This document shows, piece by piece, positions 11,078 to 20,111 of a stretch of DNA of 64,000 nt. Position numbers and translations under genes: made by a program. The stretch's first letter is position 1; every line of letters begins with the position of its first letter. The stretch lies in NCBI RefSeq assembly GCF_000282635.1, contig NZ_AKIW01000073.1, positions 1 through 64,000 of the forward strand, in the 5' to 3' direction. The notes beneath the pieces were generated by a model. The model had not been told where the DNA came from. It did not search any database and saw only the letters and a list, made by a program, of their open reading frames with translations. Source of the DNA: Variovorax sp. CF313 (lineage in GTDB: Bacteria > Pseudomonadota > Gammaproteobacteria > Burkholderiales > Burkholderiaceae_C).

Positions 11078-11096
11078 AATGCGAATCATTCTTAAT
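11078..11096 (+). promoter_or_regulatory. Fur box upstream of the siderophore receptor
   Basis: AATGCGAATCATTCTTAAT is centred on the perfect inverted repeat GAAT-C-ATTC and closely resembles the 19-bp Fur consensus. It overlaps a possible -10 (TAAAAT, 11075-11080) and lies about 20 bp before the receptor start. This predicts repression by Fe(II)-Fur when iron is plentiful. The surrounding AT-rich stretch stands out from the high-GC genes. Confidence 0.75.
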
Positions 11097-11117
11097 AATA
11101 TTTGTAATGAGGCCGGG

Positions 11118-13214
11118 ATGAAGAGGTTGGAGGCGCGGCGCAAGGCTGCATCGGTGCTGATAGGGTGTCTGGCGATCTGCACACAGCGCGAGGTGCTGGC
11201 CCAGGCGACGAATGCGGGCTCGCTGCCGGAAGTACGGGTCGACGCGAATGCCGAAACCGAGACGGCGACCACGCCGGTGATCGGCTACCGCGCGAAAAAT
11301 GCGGTCACCGCCACCAAGACCGACACGCCGCTGTCTGAAACGCCTCAGTCCGTGACCGTGATCACGCGCGACCAGATGGTCGACCAGGGCGCGGCCAATG
11401 TACAGGACGCGCTCAACTACGCGGCCGGCGTACGTTCCGATGCCTACGGACTCGATTCCCGCACCGACTCCGTGCGGGTGCGCGGCGCCTATCCCGACGT
11501 CTACCTCGACGGCCTGCGCCAGGCCTACGGCTACTACACCAGCACCACCCGCACCGAGCCCTACACGCTGGAGCGCCTCGAAGTGCTGCGCGGCCCCTCG
11601 GGCATGCTGTTCGGCGCCGGCACGGCCGCCGGTGTGGTCAACATGGTCAGCAAGCGGCCGCTGCAGGAGGCGCAGCGCGAAGTGGGCGTGCAGTTCGGCA
11701 GCTTCGGCCGCCAGCAGATCCAGGCCGACCTGACCGGCCCGCTGAACGCCGACGGCACGCTGTCGTACCGCCTGATCGCGCTGCAGCGCAAGTCCGGCAC
11801 GCAGGTCGACCACGTGCCCGACGACCGCAGCGTGATCGCGCCTTCACTGACCTGGCGGCCCAACGCCATGACCTCGCTGACGCTGCAGGGCCTCTGGCAG
11901 AAGGACAAGAGCGGCAGCAGCTCGCAGTTCCTGCCGTGGGAGGGCACCTTGCTGCCGAACCCGAACGGACGCCTGCCGAGCAGCCGCTTCATCGGCGAGC
12001 CGGGCGACTACTACGACAGCGAGCGCAAGACCTTCGGCTGGCAGTTCGAGCACAAGTTCGACGACAGCTGGACCTTCCGCCAGAACTTCCGCTACGCGCG
12101 CAACGAAAACGACAACCGCTACCACTACGGCAGTTCGTTCAGCGGATTCGACAGCTGGTCCACCGACCCGGTCTTCAAGCGCGTGCTCGGCCGCTACTAC
12201 GACAGCCAACTGACCCGCAATCGCACGCAGACGCTCGACAACCACGTCGAGGGCCGCTTCCAGACCGGCGCGCTGAAGCACACGCTGCTCGTGGGCGCGG
12301 ACTTCGCGCGCCAGCGCGAGAACGTCTGGGGCGGCACCACCTTCGACACCATCGACGTCTACGCGCCGGTCTACGGCCATCTCGACGAGCCCGTGCGCGA
12401 TGCGAGGCCGCGCACCCGCCAGCGACAGACGGGCGTCTACCTGCAGGACCAGGTCAGGCTCGACAACTGGATCTTCGTGGCGGGCCTGCGGCAAGACAGG
12501 GCCGTGTCCAGTGCCGCGGGAAGCAACGAGGAAAAGAGCAGCGCCACCACCAAGCGCTTCGGGCTGATGTACGCCTCGCCGTCGGGATGGTCGCCGTACC
12601 TGAGCTACAGCGAGTCGTTCACGCCGCAGTCGCCGCGCGAAGGCCGCATCTTCACGCCGTTGCGCGGCGAGCAGTGGGAAGCCGGCGTCAAGTACGAGCC
12701 CAGGGACCGCGCCCTGGCGTTCAGCGCAGCGGTGTACGACCTGCGCGAGAAGAACCAGATCGTCGAGGAGCAGCCGAACGTGTTCTCGCAGCGCGGCCTG
12801 ACGAAGACGAAGGGCGTGGAACTCGAGGCCAAGGGCTCGGCCGGCCCGAACCTCGACCTGATCGCCCACTACAACTACGCCGATGCCGATGCGCAGATCG
12901 AAGGCCTGCCCAAACACCAGGCCAGTTTCTGGGCGAAGTACAGGTTTTCCATCGGCGGCGTGAACGGTTTTTCGGCCGGCGCCGGCGTGCGCCTGATGAG
13001 TTCGTTTCGCGACACGCAGTTCGGCACCGGTCCGCGCGTGCCGGGCATCGCGCTGGCCGACCTCGTGTTCGCCTATGAGACCGACCGCTGGCGCTATGCG
13101 CTCAACATCAACAACGTGACCGACAAGATCTACTTCAGCACCTGCCTGTCGCGCGGCGACTGCTGGTATGGCTCGCGCCGCAACATCGTCGCGAGCGCGA
13201 CCTATCGCTTCTAG
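11118..13214 (+). CDS. TonB-dependent siderophore receptor
   Basis: This is an outer-membrane gated channel that imports a ferric siderophore using TonB energy. Starting at the ATG at 11118 gives 698 residues and a signal peptide ending near VLAQA; the in-frame ATG at 11079 falls inside the Fur box and is unlikely. The plug domain contains TPLSETPQSVTVITRDQM, VRVRGAYPDVYLDGL and LEVLRGPSGMLFGAGTAAGV, and the 22-strand barrel ends in the expected terminal aromatic residue (ASATYRF). The FhuA/FpvA-type plug suggests a hydroxamate or mixed siderophore, but the ligand cannot be read from sequence. The PepSY protein follows 27 bases later. Confidence 0.92.
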   Translation: MKRLEARRKAASVLIGCLAICTQREVLAQATNAGSLPEVRVDANAETETATTPVIGYRAKNAVTATKTDTPLSETPQSVTVITRDQMVDQGAANVQDALNYAAGVRSDAYGLDSRTDSVRVRGAYPDVYLDGLRQAYGYYTSTTRTEPYTLERLEVLRGPSGMLFGAGTAAGVVNMVSKRPLQEAQREVGVQFGSFGRQQIQADLTGPLNADGTLSYRLIALQRKSGTQVDHVPDDRSVIAPSLTWRPNAMTSLTLQGLWQKDKSGSSSQFLPWEGTLLPNPNGRLPSSRFIGEPGDYYDSERKTFGWQFEHKFDDSWTFRQNFRYARNENDNRYHYGSSFSGFDSWSTDPVFKRVLGRYYDSQLTRNRTQTLDNHVEGRFQTGALKHTLLVGADFARQRENVWGGTTFDTIDVYAPVYGHLDEPVRDARPRTRQRQTGVYLQDQVRLDNWIFVAGLRQDRAVSSAAGSNEEKSSATTKRFGLMYASPSGWSPYLSYSESFTPQSPREGRIFTPLRGEQWEAGVKYEPRDRALAFSAAVYDLREKNQIVEEQPNVFSQRGLTKTKGVELEAKGSAGPNLDLIAHYNYADADAQIEGLPKHQASFWAKYRFSIGGVNGFSAGAGVRLMSSFRDTQFGTGPRVPGIALADLVFAYETDRWRYALNINNVTDKIYFSTCLSRGDCWYGSRRNIVASATYRF

Positions 13215-13241
13215 AACACGACCTTCAGGAACAGCCCCCAC

Positions 13242-14432
13242 ATGAACAGCCGAAAAATCAAGACTTGGGCCTGGGTGCACAAGTGGAGCAGCCTCGTGTG
13301 CACGGTGTTCATGCTGCTGCTGTGCATCACGGGCCTGCCGCTGATCTTCCATCACGAGATCGGCCATCTGCTGGGCACCGAGGTCGAGGCGCCGAAGATG
13401 CCCGCGGGCGCGCCGCGCGTGAGTCTCGACCGCGTGCTCGACATCGCGAAGTCGAAGCACCCCGGCCGCGTGGTGCAGTTCGTCTCACAGCCCGAGGATG
13501 ACGACGGCCTGTGGTTCGTCACGCTCACGCCCACGCCGCAAGCCACGGAGGACTTCAAGTCGGTCGCGATCGACGCGCGCACGGGCGAGGTGCTCGCGCA
13601 GCCGAAGTTCGACGAGGGCTTCATGTACGTGATGTTCAAGCTGCACGTCGACCTCTTCGCGGGATTGGCGGGCAAGCTCTTCCTCGGCTTCATGGGCCTG
13701 CTGCTGCTGGTGGCCATCGTCTCGGGCGTGGTGCTGTATTCACCCTTCATGCGCAAGCTCGACTTCGGCACGGTGCGGCGCGAGAAGCGCCCGCGCCTGA
13801 AGTGGCTCGACCTGCACAACCTGCTTGGCATCGTCACGCTGGTGTGGCTGTTCGTGGTGGGCTCCACGGGCATGATCAACACCTGGGCCGACCTGCTCAT
13901 CAAGTACTGGCAGCACGACCAGCTCAGTTCGCTGCTCGCGCCCTACAAGAACGAACCCATCGTGGCGGTGAACGAGCGTGCCTCGGTGCAGCGCTCGATG
14001 GACGCCGCGATGCAGAAGACGCCCGGCATGAAGCTGTCGTTCATTGCCTTCCCCGGCACATCGTTCTCGAGCCCGCACCACACGACCTTCTTCGTGCGTG
14101 GCAACGAGCCCTTCACATCGAAGCTGTTCCAGCCGGTGCTGGTCGATGCCAAGACAGCGGAGGTGACTGCGGTGCCGAAGCTGCCCTGGTACCTCACGGC
14201 GCTGCTGGTGTCGCAGCCGCTGCACTTCGGCGACTACGGCGGCATGCCGATGCAGATCATCTGGGCGCTGCTCGACATAGCGACCATCATCGTGCTGGGC
14301 AGCGGGTTGTACCTGTGGCTCAAGCGGGGCAACCCCGTGCCCGCGTCCCCGAGGGCCGCGGCGCATGAAGCGCGCGTCTCCGGCGGCACTGCACAACCCG
14401 AGCCGGCATCGGCCATGAAGGTGCAGGCATGA
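13242..14432 (+). CDS. PepSY-associated TM protein (siderophore-iron reductase-like)
   Basis: This is an inner-membrane protein of 396 residues with PepSY-TM architecture. The first membrane segment follows WVHKWSSLVC, with GLPLIFHHEIGHLLG at its end. A periplasmic PepSY domain comes next, then a second segment around LGFMGLLLLVAIVSGVVLY, a third around LLGIVTLVWLFVVGSTGMIN, and a last one near the C-terminus (ATIIVLGSGLYLWL). Conserved His residues at membrane borders are typical of heme- or flavin-linked PepSY reductases such as FoxB/FpvG, which release iron from siderophores in the periplasm. Its position directly after a Fur-controlled receptor supports that role. The biochemical activity is inferred. 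Confidence 0.82.
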   Translation: MNSRKIKTWAWVHKWSSLVCTVFMLLLCITGLPLIFHHEIGHLLGTEVEAPKMPAGAPRVSLDRVLDIAKSKHPGRVVQFVSQPEDDDGLWFVTLTPTPQATEDFKSVAIDARTGEVLAQPKFDEGFMYVMFKLHVDLFAGLAGKLFLGFMGLLLLVAIVSGVVLYSPFMRKLDFGTVRREKRPRLKWLDLHNLLGIVTLVWLFVVGSTGMINTWADLLIKYWQHDQLSSLLAPYKNEPIVAVNERASVQRSMDAAMQKTPGMKLSFIAFPGTSFSSPHHTTFFVRGNEPFTSKLFQPVLVDAKTAEVTAVPKLPWYLTALLVSQPLHFGDYGGMPMQIIWALLDIATIIVLGSGLYLWLKRGNPVPASPRAAAHEARVSGGTAQPEPASAMKVQA

Positions 14433-14617
14433 CGCAGCACCGGAGCTTCTGGCGCATGTGGGGCTGGCCGACGGTGCTGGGCCTGCTGACGACCTTCGGG
14501 CTGATCTCGGCGCTTTTCAGCGACGGCGGGCTGGGCGACGTCCTGGCCTGGATCACGCTGGGCATCCCGGTCGTGGTGGGCGCCTGGCATGCCTGGCGCA
14601 AGGCGCCGGCCCGCTAG
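14429..14617 (+). CDS. Small membrane protein, 62 residues, PepSY partner
   Basis: This short protein has two predicted membrane segments (WPTVLGLLTTFGLISALF and WITLGIPVVVGAWHAW), separated by the turn SDGGLGDV. Its start overlaps the PepSY gene stop by four bases (ATGA), which argues that it is real and made with it. I know of small hydrophobic proteins in this position in other siderophore-receptor/PepSY operons but cannot assign a function. It may stabilise the reductase or deliver electrons through it, which is speculative. Confidence 0.7.
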   Translation: MTQHRSFWRMWGWPTVLGLLTTFGLISALFSDGGLGDVLAWITLGIPVVVGAWHAWRKAPAR

Positions 14618-14680
14618 TTTTCCCTGAGAGTCGCGCCACCGCGACATGCGCGGCCGGCATGCCGAAGCAGAATCGGCGCG

Positions 14681-16819
14681 ATGAAACTTGCGCCCGTCGC
14701 CGCCGCCTGCCTTCTCTTGCTGGGTGTCCCGCTGGCCGCGCAGGCCCAGCAGGAGCCGCCGGCCGATCCAGGCGCCAGCGGTGCGCGCCTGCGCGAGATC
14801 ACCGTCTCCACGCCGCGCGGCGAGGTTGCGCCCTTCAACGTGCCCGGCTCGGTCGACCGCGTAGACGGCGACGAGGTGCGCGACAGCCGCCTGCAGGTCA
14901 ACCTCTCCGAAAGCCTGGGCGCGGTGCCGGGGCTGCAGGTGCAGAACCGGCTGAACTACGCGCAGGACCTGCAGCTGTCCATCCGCGGCTTCGGTGCGCG
15001 CTCGACCTTCGGCGTGCGCGGCGTGCGGCTCTATGTCGATGGCATTCCTGCGACCTTGCCCGATGGACAGGGGCAGACCTCGAACATCGACATCGGCTCG
15101 CTGGACCGCGTCGAGATCCTGCGCGGGCCGTTCTCCGCGCTGTACGGCAACTCCTCGGGCGGTGTGCTGCAGGCGTTCACCGCCTCGGGCGAGGGGCCGC
15201 CACGGCTGTCGTACTCGCTCGCGGGCGGCAGCTTCGGCACCTGGCGGCAGTCGCTGCAGCTCAGCGGGTCGCAGGGCGCGGTCGATTACCTGCTCGGCGC
15301 GAGCCGCTTCCATACCGACGGCTGGCGCGAGCACAGCGCCGCGCGGCGCGACATCGAAAACGGCAAGCTCGGCATCGCGCTCGACAACGGCGACAGGCTC
15401 ACGCTGGTCTTCAACAGCGTGCGCGTCGACGCGCAGGACCCGCTGGGCCTCACGGCCGACCAGTACGCGCTGGCGCCGCGCAACGCGCCGCTGGCCACGC
15501 AGTACGACACCCGCAAGACGGTCGAGCAGATACAGGCCGGCCTGCTGTACGAGCGTCGCATCAACGCAGAGCAGGGGCTGCGCCTGATGGTCTACGGCGG
15601 CGAGCGAAAGACCACGCAGTACCAATCGATTCCGGTGTCGGCGCAGCAGAACCCGTTGCACGCGGGCGGCGTGATCGACCTGTCGCGGCAGTACGGCGGT
15701 GTCGACATTCGCTGGAATGCTGCGTTGACCCTGGCCGATCGGCCCTTCGACGTGGTGGCCGGCCTGGGCTACGACAGCCTGCGCGAAAAGCGCCGCGGCT
15801 ACGAGAACTACCTCGGCCGCGTCGCGGCGCCCGTGCTGGGCGTGCAGGGCCGTCTGCGGCGCAACGAGCTCAACGACGTCTGGAACCTCGATCCCTACGC
15901 GCAAGCGACCTGGCGCTTCGCCGAGCGCTGGACGCTCGAAGCCGGCGTGCGCCGCAGCAGCGTGCACTTCAACTCGCAGGACCGCTACATCGTCGGCACG
16001 AACCGCGACGACAGCGGCAGTGCGCGCTACAGCAAGACCCTGCCGGTGGCCTCGCTGCGCTACCAGGCGACGCCCGACCTGGCCCTGTACGGCTCCATCG
16101 GCCGCGGCTTCGAGACGCCGACACTGAACGAACTTTCCTATCGGGCAAATGGCGCGAGCGGGCTCAACTTCGCGCTGCGGCCGGCGGTGAACGACAGCAT
16201 CGAACTCGGCGCCAAGGCGCGGCTTGCCGGTGGCCTGCTGACGGCAGCGCTGTTCCAGACCCGCACGCGCGACGAGATCGTGACGGACACCAACGTCGGC
16301 GGCCGTGCCACCTTCCAGAACGCGGGGCGCACGAAGCGCAACGGCTTTGAGCTGGGCTGGCAGCATGAGACCGCGAACCACTGGCGCACGCAACTGGCCT
16401 ACACGTGGCTGGACGCGACCTACCGCGACGCCTTCTGCTCGCCGTCACCGTGCGCGGCGGCCAACACCGTCGCCGCGGGCAACCGCATTCCCGGCATCGC
16501 GCGGCAGTCGCTGTTCGCATCGCTGGGCTGGGTGCCGCCCGAAGGCTGGCGCGCCGGCGTCGAGATGCGCGCGCTGGGGCGCATCCAGGCCAACGATGCC
16601 AACACCGCGAGCGCGCCGGGCTATGCCGTCGCGGCGGTGTATGCGGGCTACCTGAAGAAATGGGAGCGCTGGGAGTTCAATGCCTTCGCGCGTGTCGACA
16701 ACCTGTTCGACCGGCGCTACGTGGGCTCGGTCATCGTCAACGAGGGCAATGCGCGCTATTACGAGCCCGCGCCGGGCCGCAACTGGACGGTGGGCCTGAG
16801 CGGCGCGTACCGCTTCTGA
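14681..16819 (+). CDS. TonB-dependent receptor
   Basis: This is a second outer-membrane TonB-dependent transporter of 712 residues. A clear signal peptide ends near LAAQAQQ. The plug domain contains LSESLGAVPGLQVQNR, LSIRGFGARSTFGVRG, VRLYVDGIPATLPDGQGQ and VEILRGPFSALYGNSSGG, and the barrel terminates in SGAYRF. The plug differs from the first receptor (no PQSVTVI pattern), so it probably takes a different ligand. It starts 63 bases after the small membrane protein, with no obvious Fur box of its own, so it may be cotranscribed with the upstream iron genes. The ligand is unknown. Confidence 0.9.
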   Translation: MKLAPVAAACLLLLGVPLAAQAQQEPPADPGASGARLREITVSTPRGEVAPFNVPGSVDRVDGDEVRDSRLQVNLSESLGAVPGLQVQNRLNYAQDLQLSIRGFGARSTFGVRGVRLYVDGIPATLPDGQGQTSNIDIGSLDRVEILRGPFSALYGNSSGGVLQAFTASGEGPPRLSYSLAGGSFGTWRQSLQLSGSQGAVDYLLGASRFHTDGWREHSAARRDIENGKLGIALDNGDRLTLVFNSVRVDAQDPLGLTADQYALAPRNAPLATQYDTRKTVEQIQAGLLYERRINAEQGLRLMVYGGERKTTQYQSIPVSAQQNPLHAGGVIDLSRQYGGVDIRWNAALTLADRPFDVVAGLGYDSLREKRRGYENYLGRVAAPVLGVQGRLRRNELNDVWNLDPYAQATWRFAERWTLEAGVRRSSVHFNSQDRYIVGTNRDDSGSARYSKTLPVASLRYQATPDLALYGSIGRGFETPTLNELSYRANGASGLNFALRPAVNDSIELGAKARLAGGLLTAALFQTRTRDEIVTDTNVGGRATFQNAGRTKRNGFELGWQHETANHWRTQLAYTWLDATYRDAFCSPSPCAAANTVAAGNRIPGIARQSLFASLGWVPPEGWRAGVEMRALGRIQANDANTASAPGYAVAAVYAGYLKKWERWEFNAFARVDNLFDRRYVGSVIVNEGNARYYEPAPGRNWTVGLSGAYRF

Positions 16820-16843
16820 CGACCCACCGCCGGTTCTTGTCGC

Positions 16844-18028
16844 TTACTTGAGGCCGGCTGCCGCGCGCAGTGCGGCGGCCTGCGTCGTCGCTTCCCAGGT
16901 GAACTCGGGCTCCTCGCGGCCGAAGTGGCCGTAGGCGGCGGTCTTCTGGTAGATCGGGCGCAGCAGGTCGAGCATCTGGATGATGCCCTTCGGACGCAGG
17001 TCGAAGAACTCGCGCACGAGCTCGGCGATCTTGTCGTCAGGAATCACGCCGGTGCCTTCGGTGTAGACCGTGATGTTCATCGGCTGCGCCACGCCGATGG
17101 CGTACGCCACCTGGATCTGGCACTGGCGCGCCAGGCCCGCGGCCACGATGTTCTTGGCCACGTAGCGTGCGGCATAGGCGGCCGAGCGGTCGACCTTCGA
17201 CGGGTCCTTGCCCGAGAACGCGCCGCCGCCGTGCGGGCAGGCGCCGCCGTAGGTGTCGACGATGATCTTGCGGCCCGTGAGGCCGCAGTCGCCCTGCGGG
17301 CCGCCGATGACGAAGCGGCCGGTCGGATTGATCAGGTAGCGCGTGTCCTTGAGCCATTCCTTCGGCAGCACGGGCTTGATGATCTCCTCGATGATGGCTT
17401 CGTTGAACGAGGCCTTCATCTTGGTCGGCGTCTCGCTCTGGTCTGGGCTGTGCTGCGTGGAGAGCACCACGGTGTCGATGCTGTGCGGCTTGCCGTCGAC
17501 GTAGCGCATCGTGACCTGGCTCTTGGCGTCGGGGCGCAGGAAGGGCAGGCGGCCGTCCTTGCGCAGCTGTGCCTGGCGCTCGACGAGGCGGTGCGCGTAG
17601 TAGATGGGCGCGGGCATCAGCTCGGGCGTCTCGTCGCAGGCGTAGCCGAACATCAGGCCCTGGTCGCCGGCGCCGGTGTTCAGGTGGTCGTCGCTCGCGT
17701 GGTCCACGCCCTGGGCGATGTCGTTGGACTGCTTGTCGTAGCAGACCATCACCGCGCAGCCCTTGTAGTCGATGCCGTACTCGGTGTTGTCGTAGCCGAT
17801 GCGCTTGATGGTGTCGCGCGCGACCTGGATGTAGTCGACGTGCGCGTTGGTCGTGATCTCGCCGGCGAGCACCACGAGGCCGGTGTTGGTCAGCGTCTCG
17901 GCGGCCACGCGGCTGCGCGGGTCCTGCTCGAAGATCGCGTCCAGGATCGCGTCGGAGATCTGGTCGGCGACCTTGTCGGGGTGGCCTTCGGAAACCGATT
18001 CGGAAGTGAAGAGGAAGTCGTTCGCCAT
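16844..18028 (-). CDS. metK: S-adenosylmethionine synthetase (methionine adenosyltransferase)
   Basis: This is a cytoplasmic enzyme that makes S-adenosylmethionine from methionine and ATP. The 394-residue protein opens [20 protein letters not shown] and contains [12 protein letters not shown], the loop [20 protein letters not shown] and the conserved [13 protein letters not shown]. The ATG at 18028 gives the standard N-terminus, with AAGGAGC upstream; the open frame extends further through the structured leader but is not conserved coding sequence. It is monocistronic and divergent from the lpxL-type genes. The leader holds several strong inverted repeats (separate entry). Confidence 0.97.
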   Translation of the reverse strand: MANDFLFTSESVSEGHPDKVADQISDAILDAIFEQDPRSRVAAETLTNTGLVVLAGEITTNAHVDYIQVARDTIKRIGYDNTEYGIDYKGCAVMVCYDKQSNDIAQGVDHASDDHLNTGAGDQGLMFGYACDETPELMPAPIYYAHRLVERQAQLRKDGRLPFLRPDAKSQVTMRYVDGKPHSIDTVVLSTQHSPDQSETPTKMKASFNEAIIEEIIKPVLPKEWLKDTRYLINPTGRFVIGGPQGDCGLTGRKIIVDTYGGACPHGGGAFSGKDPSKVDRSAAYAARYVAKNIVAAGLARQCQIQVAYAIGVAQPMNITVYTEGTGVIPDDKIAELVREFFDLRPKGIIQMLDLLRPIYQKTAAYGHFGREEPEFTWEATTQAAALRAAAGLK

Positions 18029-18101
18029 TTTGTTCAAAGCTCCTTGAAGTGATTTGGCGCGTTGCCAACTCTGCGGAGCCCTGGCGAACGCTTTAGCAGA
18101 T

Positions 18102-18178
18102 GTCGATGAATCGACGGGCACAATCGCTTTCGCGCTTGTGTTTGTCGCCCTGCAAGTTGTTCCGTAACTCGGCGACAA
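18102..18178 (-). promoter_or_regulatory. Structured 5' leader of metK: three consecutive hairpins
   Basis: The 215-bp metK/acyltransferase gap contains, in metK transcript order, three hairpins. The first is TTGTCGCC with GGCGACAA (8-bp stem, 18171-18178 and 18142-18149). The second has stem CACAA-CGC and GCG-TTGTG closed by a GAAA loop (18119-18140). The third is GTCGAT-TC-ATCGAC (18102-18115). A TAGAAT at 18185-18190 on the minus strand would place the transcript start at about the first hairpin. I could not match the region to SAM-II, SAH or SAM/SAH riboswitch cores by eye. A regulatory role is inferred from structure density and gene identity. Confidence 0.45.
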
Positions 18179-18196
18179 TTTGGATTCTATTCGAGC

Positions 18197-18213
18197 CGCG
18201 CATACCATGCGCG
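18197..18213. repeat. Perfect inverted repeat between metK and the acyltransferases
   Basis: CGCGCAT and ATGCGCG flank a three-base ACC spacer. On the plus strand a run of six Ts follows eight bases later (GTCCGTTTTTTGAC), so it could act as an attenuator for the acyltransferase transcript or as a dyad operator shared by the divergent genes. Neither function is proven. Confidence 0.4.
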
Positions 18214-18243
18214 CGCGTCCGTTTTTTGACCCTCCCGCTTTCA

Positions 18244-19134
18244 ATGATCACCCTGTTTCGCCTGCTCGCCCGCGTGCCGATGCCGTTGATGCATCGGCTC
18301 GGTGCCATGCTGGGCTGGCTGGTCTGGTGGAGCGCGCCGGACTACCGCCGCCGCTTCAAGACCAACGCCGAGAGCGCAGGCTTCGCGCCCGATCAATACC
18401 GTCCCGCCATCGCCGCCGCCGGCAAGATGGCTTCCGAGCTGCCCTGGCTCTGGCTGCGCCCGCACGGCGAGACCGTGCTGCACCGCGTGGTGCGCTGGGA
18501 GGGCGTGGAGGCCTTCGAGGCCGCCATGCAGGCGAAGAAAGGCGTGATCCTGGTGGCACCGCACCTCGGCAGCTGGGAGATGTGCGGCCAGGCGATCGGC
18601 GAGCGCTTCCTGTCGGCCTACGGGCCGATCACCGCGCTGTTCCGGCCGGCGCGCAAGAAGTGGATGGCCGACCTGATCGCCGCCGGCTCGCGCGACCGGC
18701 CCGGCCTGCAGACGCTGCCCACCAACAACAGCGGCGTGCGCGGCCTGATCCGCACGCTGCGTAGCGGCGGCTACACCGGCATCCTGCCCGACCAGGTGCC
18801 GCCGATGGGGCAGGGCGTCTGGGCGCCGTTCCTGGGCCGGTCCGCCTACACCATGACCCTGCTTCCCCGCCTTGCGCAGCAGACCGGCGCGGCCTGCTTC
18901 CTGAGCGTCTGCGAGCGGCTGCCGAACGGCGCCGGCTACGTGGTCCGCTTCGAGCCCATCGTCGGCACGGCGCTGACCGACCCGTCAGCCTCCATCGAGG
19001 ACGCGGCCGCGGCGATGAACGACGCCATCGGCCGGTTGATCCACAGCCTGCCGGGCCAGTACGTGTGGGATTACGCCCGCTACAAGGAGCCGCGCGCCGA
19101 GCGCGTGGCCGCAGCCACCGGGGAGGCCACATGA
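18244..19134 (+). CDS. LpxL/HtrB-family lysophospholipid/lipid A acyltransferase, first copy
   Basis: This is an inner-membrane acyltransferase of 296 residues that would add a secondary acyl chain to lipid A, or act on another glycolipid. The N-terminal hydrophobic region leads to the catalytic HX4E motif in [13 protein letters not shown] (about residue 107), followed by [12 protein letters not shown] and the [17 protein letters not shown] segment typical of the family. It overlaps the following paralogue by four bases (ATGA). HX4E in place of HX4D is frequent in LpxL proteins. Confidence 0.88.
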   Translation: MITLFRLLARVPMPLMHRLGAMLGWLVWWSAPDYRRRFKTNAESAGFAPDQYRPAIAAAGKMASELPWLWLRPHGETVLHRVVRWEGVEAFEAAMQAKKGVILVAPHLGSWEMCGQAIGERFLSAYGPITALFRPARKKWMADLIAAGSRDRPGLQTLPTNNSGVRGLIRTLRSGGYTGILPDQVPPMGQGVWAPFLGRSAYTMTLLPRLAQQTGAACFLSVCERLPNGAGYVVRFEPIVGTALTDPSASIEDAAAAMNDAIGRLIHSLPGQYVWDYARYKEPRAERVAAATGEAT

Positions 19135-20015
19135 GCCTCGGTTCCCGGCTCGGCATCGGCTTCATGCGCGTGATCGCGCCGCTGCCGCTGCCGCTCGTGC
19201 GCGGCTTCGGCGCGTTCCTCGGCCGCATCCTGCACACCGTCGCCGTGCCGCGGCGGCGCGTGGTCGACACCAACCTGGCGGTCTGCTTCCCCGGCAAGTC
19301 GGAGGCCGAGCGCCGCGCCATCGCGCGCCAGACCTTCGTCTATGTGGCGCAGTCCTGGCTGGACCGCAGCTGGCTCTGGCATGCGCCCGAGAAGGTCGTG
19401 GCGAGCCGGCTCAAGGTGGTTGGGGCGGCGTCGGAGATCCGCGAGATCGCCGACGGCGATGCGCCGATGATCCTGTTCGCGCCGCACTTCTACGGCCTGG
19501 ACGCCGCGGCCACCGCGCTGACCATGCACACGGCGCGCCCCTCGGCCACCATCTACACGACCCAGCGCGATCCGATGGTCGACGCCTGGATCCGCGAGGG
19601 CCGCACCCGCTTCGGCGACGTGGCGGCGCTCAACCGGGTGGACGGCATCAAGCCCGTGCTGCAGGGCCTGCGCAAGGGCGGCCTGCTGTACCTGCTGCCC
19701 GACATGGACTTCGGCCGCGACCAGACCATTTTCGTGCCGTTCTATGGCGTGCAGGCGGCCACCGTGCCCTCGCTGTCGCGCTTTGCACGGCTGGGCAAGG
19801 CCAAGGTGGTGCCGGTGGTGTCGAAGCTGACGCCCGGCGGCTACGAGATCGAGGTGCTGCCGCAGTGGCAGAACTTCCCGACCGACGATGTGGAGGCCGA
19901 TACCGCGCTCATGAACACGCGGCTGCAGGGCTACATCGACACGATGCCCTCGCAGTACTACTGGGTGCATCGCCGTTTCAAGACCCGCCCCGAGGGCGAA
20001 CCGCCGATCTATTGA
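19131..20015 (+). CDS. LpxL/HtrB-family acyltransferase, second copy
   Basis: This is a 294-residue paralogue of the preceding gene in the same operon. The active-site motif is HX4D (LFAPHFYGLDAAA, about residue 115), followed by ATIYTTQRDPMVDAW and the conserved GGLLYLLPDMDFG. Each of the two proteins probably adds one secondary acyl chain to lipid A at the cytoplasmic face of the inner membrane. The divergent active-site contexts suggest different acceptors or acyl donors. The order and specificity cannot be decided from sequence. Confidence 0.88.
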   Translation: MSLGSRLGIGFMRVIAPLPLPLVRGFGAFLGRILHTVAVPRRRVVDTNLAVCFPGKSEAERRAIARQTFVYVAQSWLDRSWLWHAPEKVVASRLKVVGAASEIREIADGDAPMILFAPHFYGLDAAATALTMHTARPSATIYTTQRDPMVDAWIREGRTRFGDVAALNRVDGIKPVLQGLRKGGLLYLLPDMDFGRDQTIFVPFYGVQAATVPSLSRFARLGKAKVVPVVSKLTPGGYEIEVLPQWQNFPTDDVEADTALMNTRLQGYIDTMPSQYYWVHRRFKTRPEGEPPIY

Positions 20016-20020
20016 AGGAA

Positions 20021-20110
20021 GGGCTCCCGGCTTTTCACTTCGCTTCGCTGTGTGCAGCTCCATCTCCCGAGGAGGAGGCGGGGCTCGCCTTGGGGCGGCC
20101 CGGCGGCGGC
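20021..20110 (-). repeat. Dispersed palindromic repeat, type B, copy 2
   Basis: This 90-bp repeat fills the gap between two convergent genes and ends one base from the hydrolase stop codon. Read on the minus strand it runs GCCGCCGCCGGGCCGCCCC, a CTCC-TCG-GGAG hairpin, the box region ACACAGCGAAGCGAAGTG and a G-rich tail. Copy 6 (54864) has CCCCC-TC-GGGGG at the same hairpin, a compensated change. Confidence 0.8.
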
Positions 20111-20111
20111 A

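Noticed and set aside
14234..16393. A 719-codon minus-strand open frame opposite the second TonB receptor
   Set aside because: It has no motifs and covers a receptor with clear plug and barrel sequence.
18080..18180. SAM-II riboswitch in the metK leader
   Set aside because: CTTGCAG and GCTAAAG fragments on the minus strand resemble SAM-II pieces, but they are in the wrong arrangement and the pairing follows other stems. I keep only the neutral call of a structured leader.
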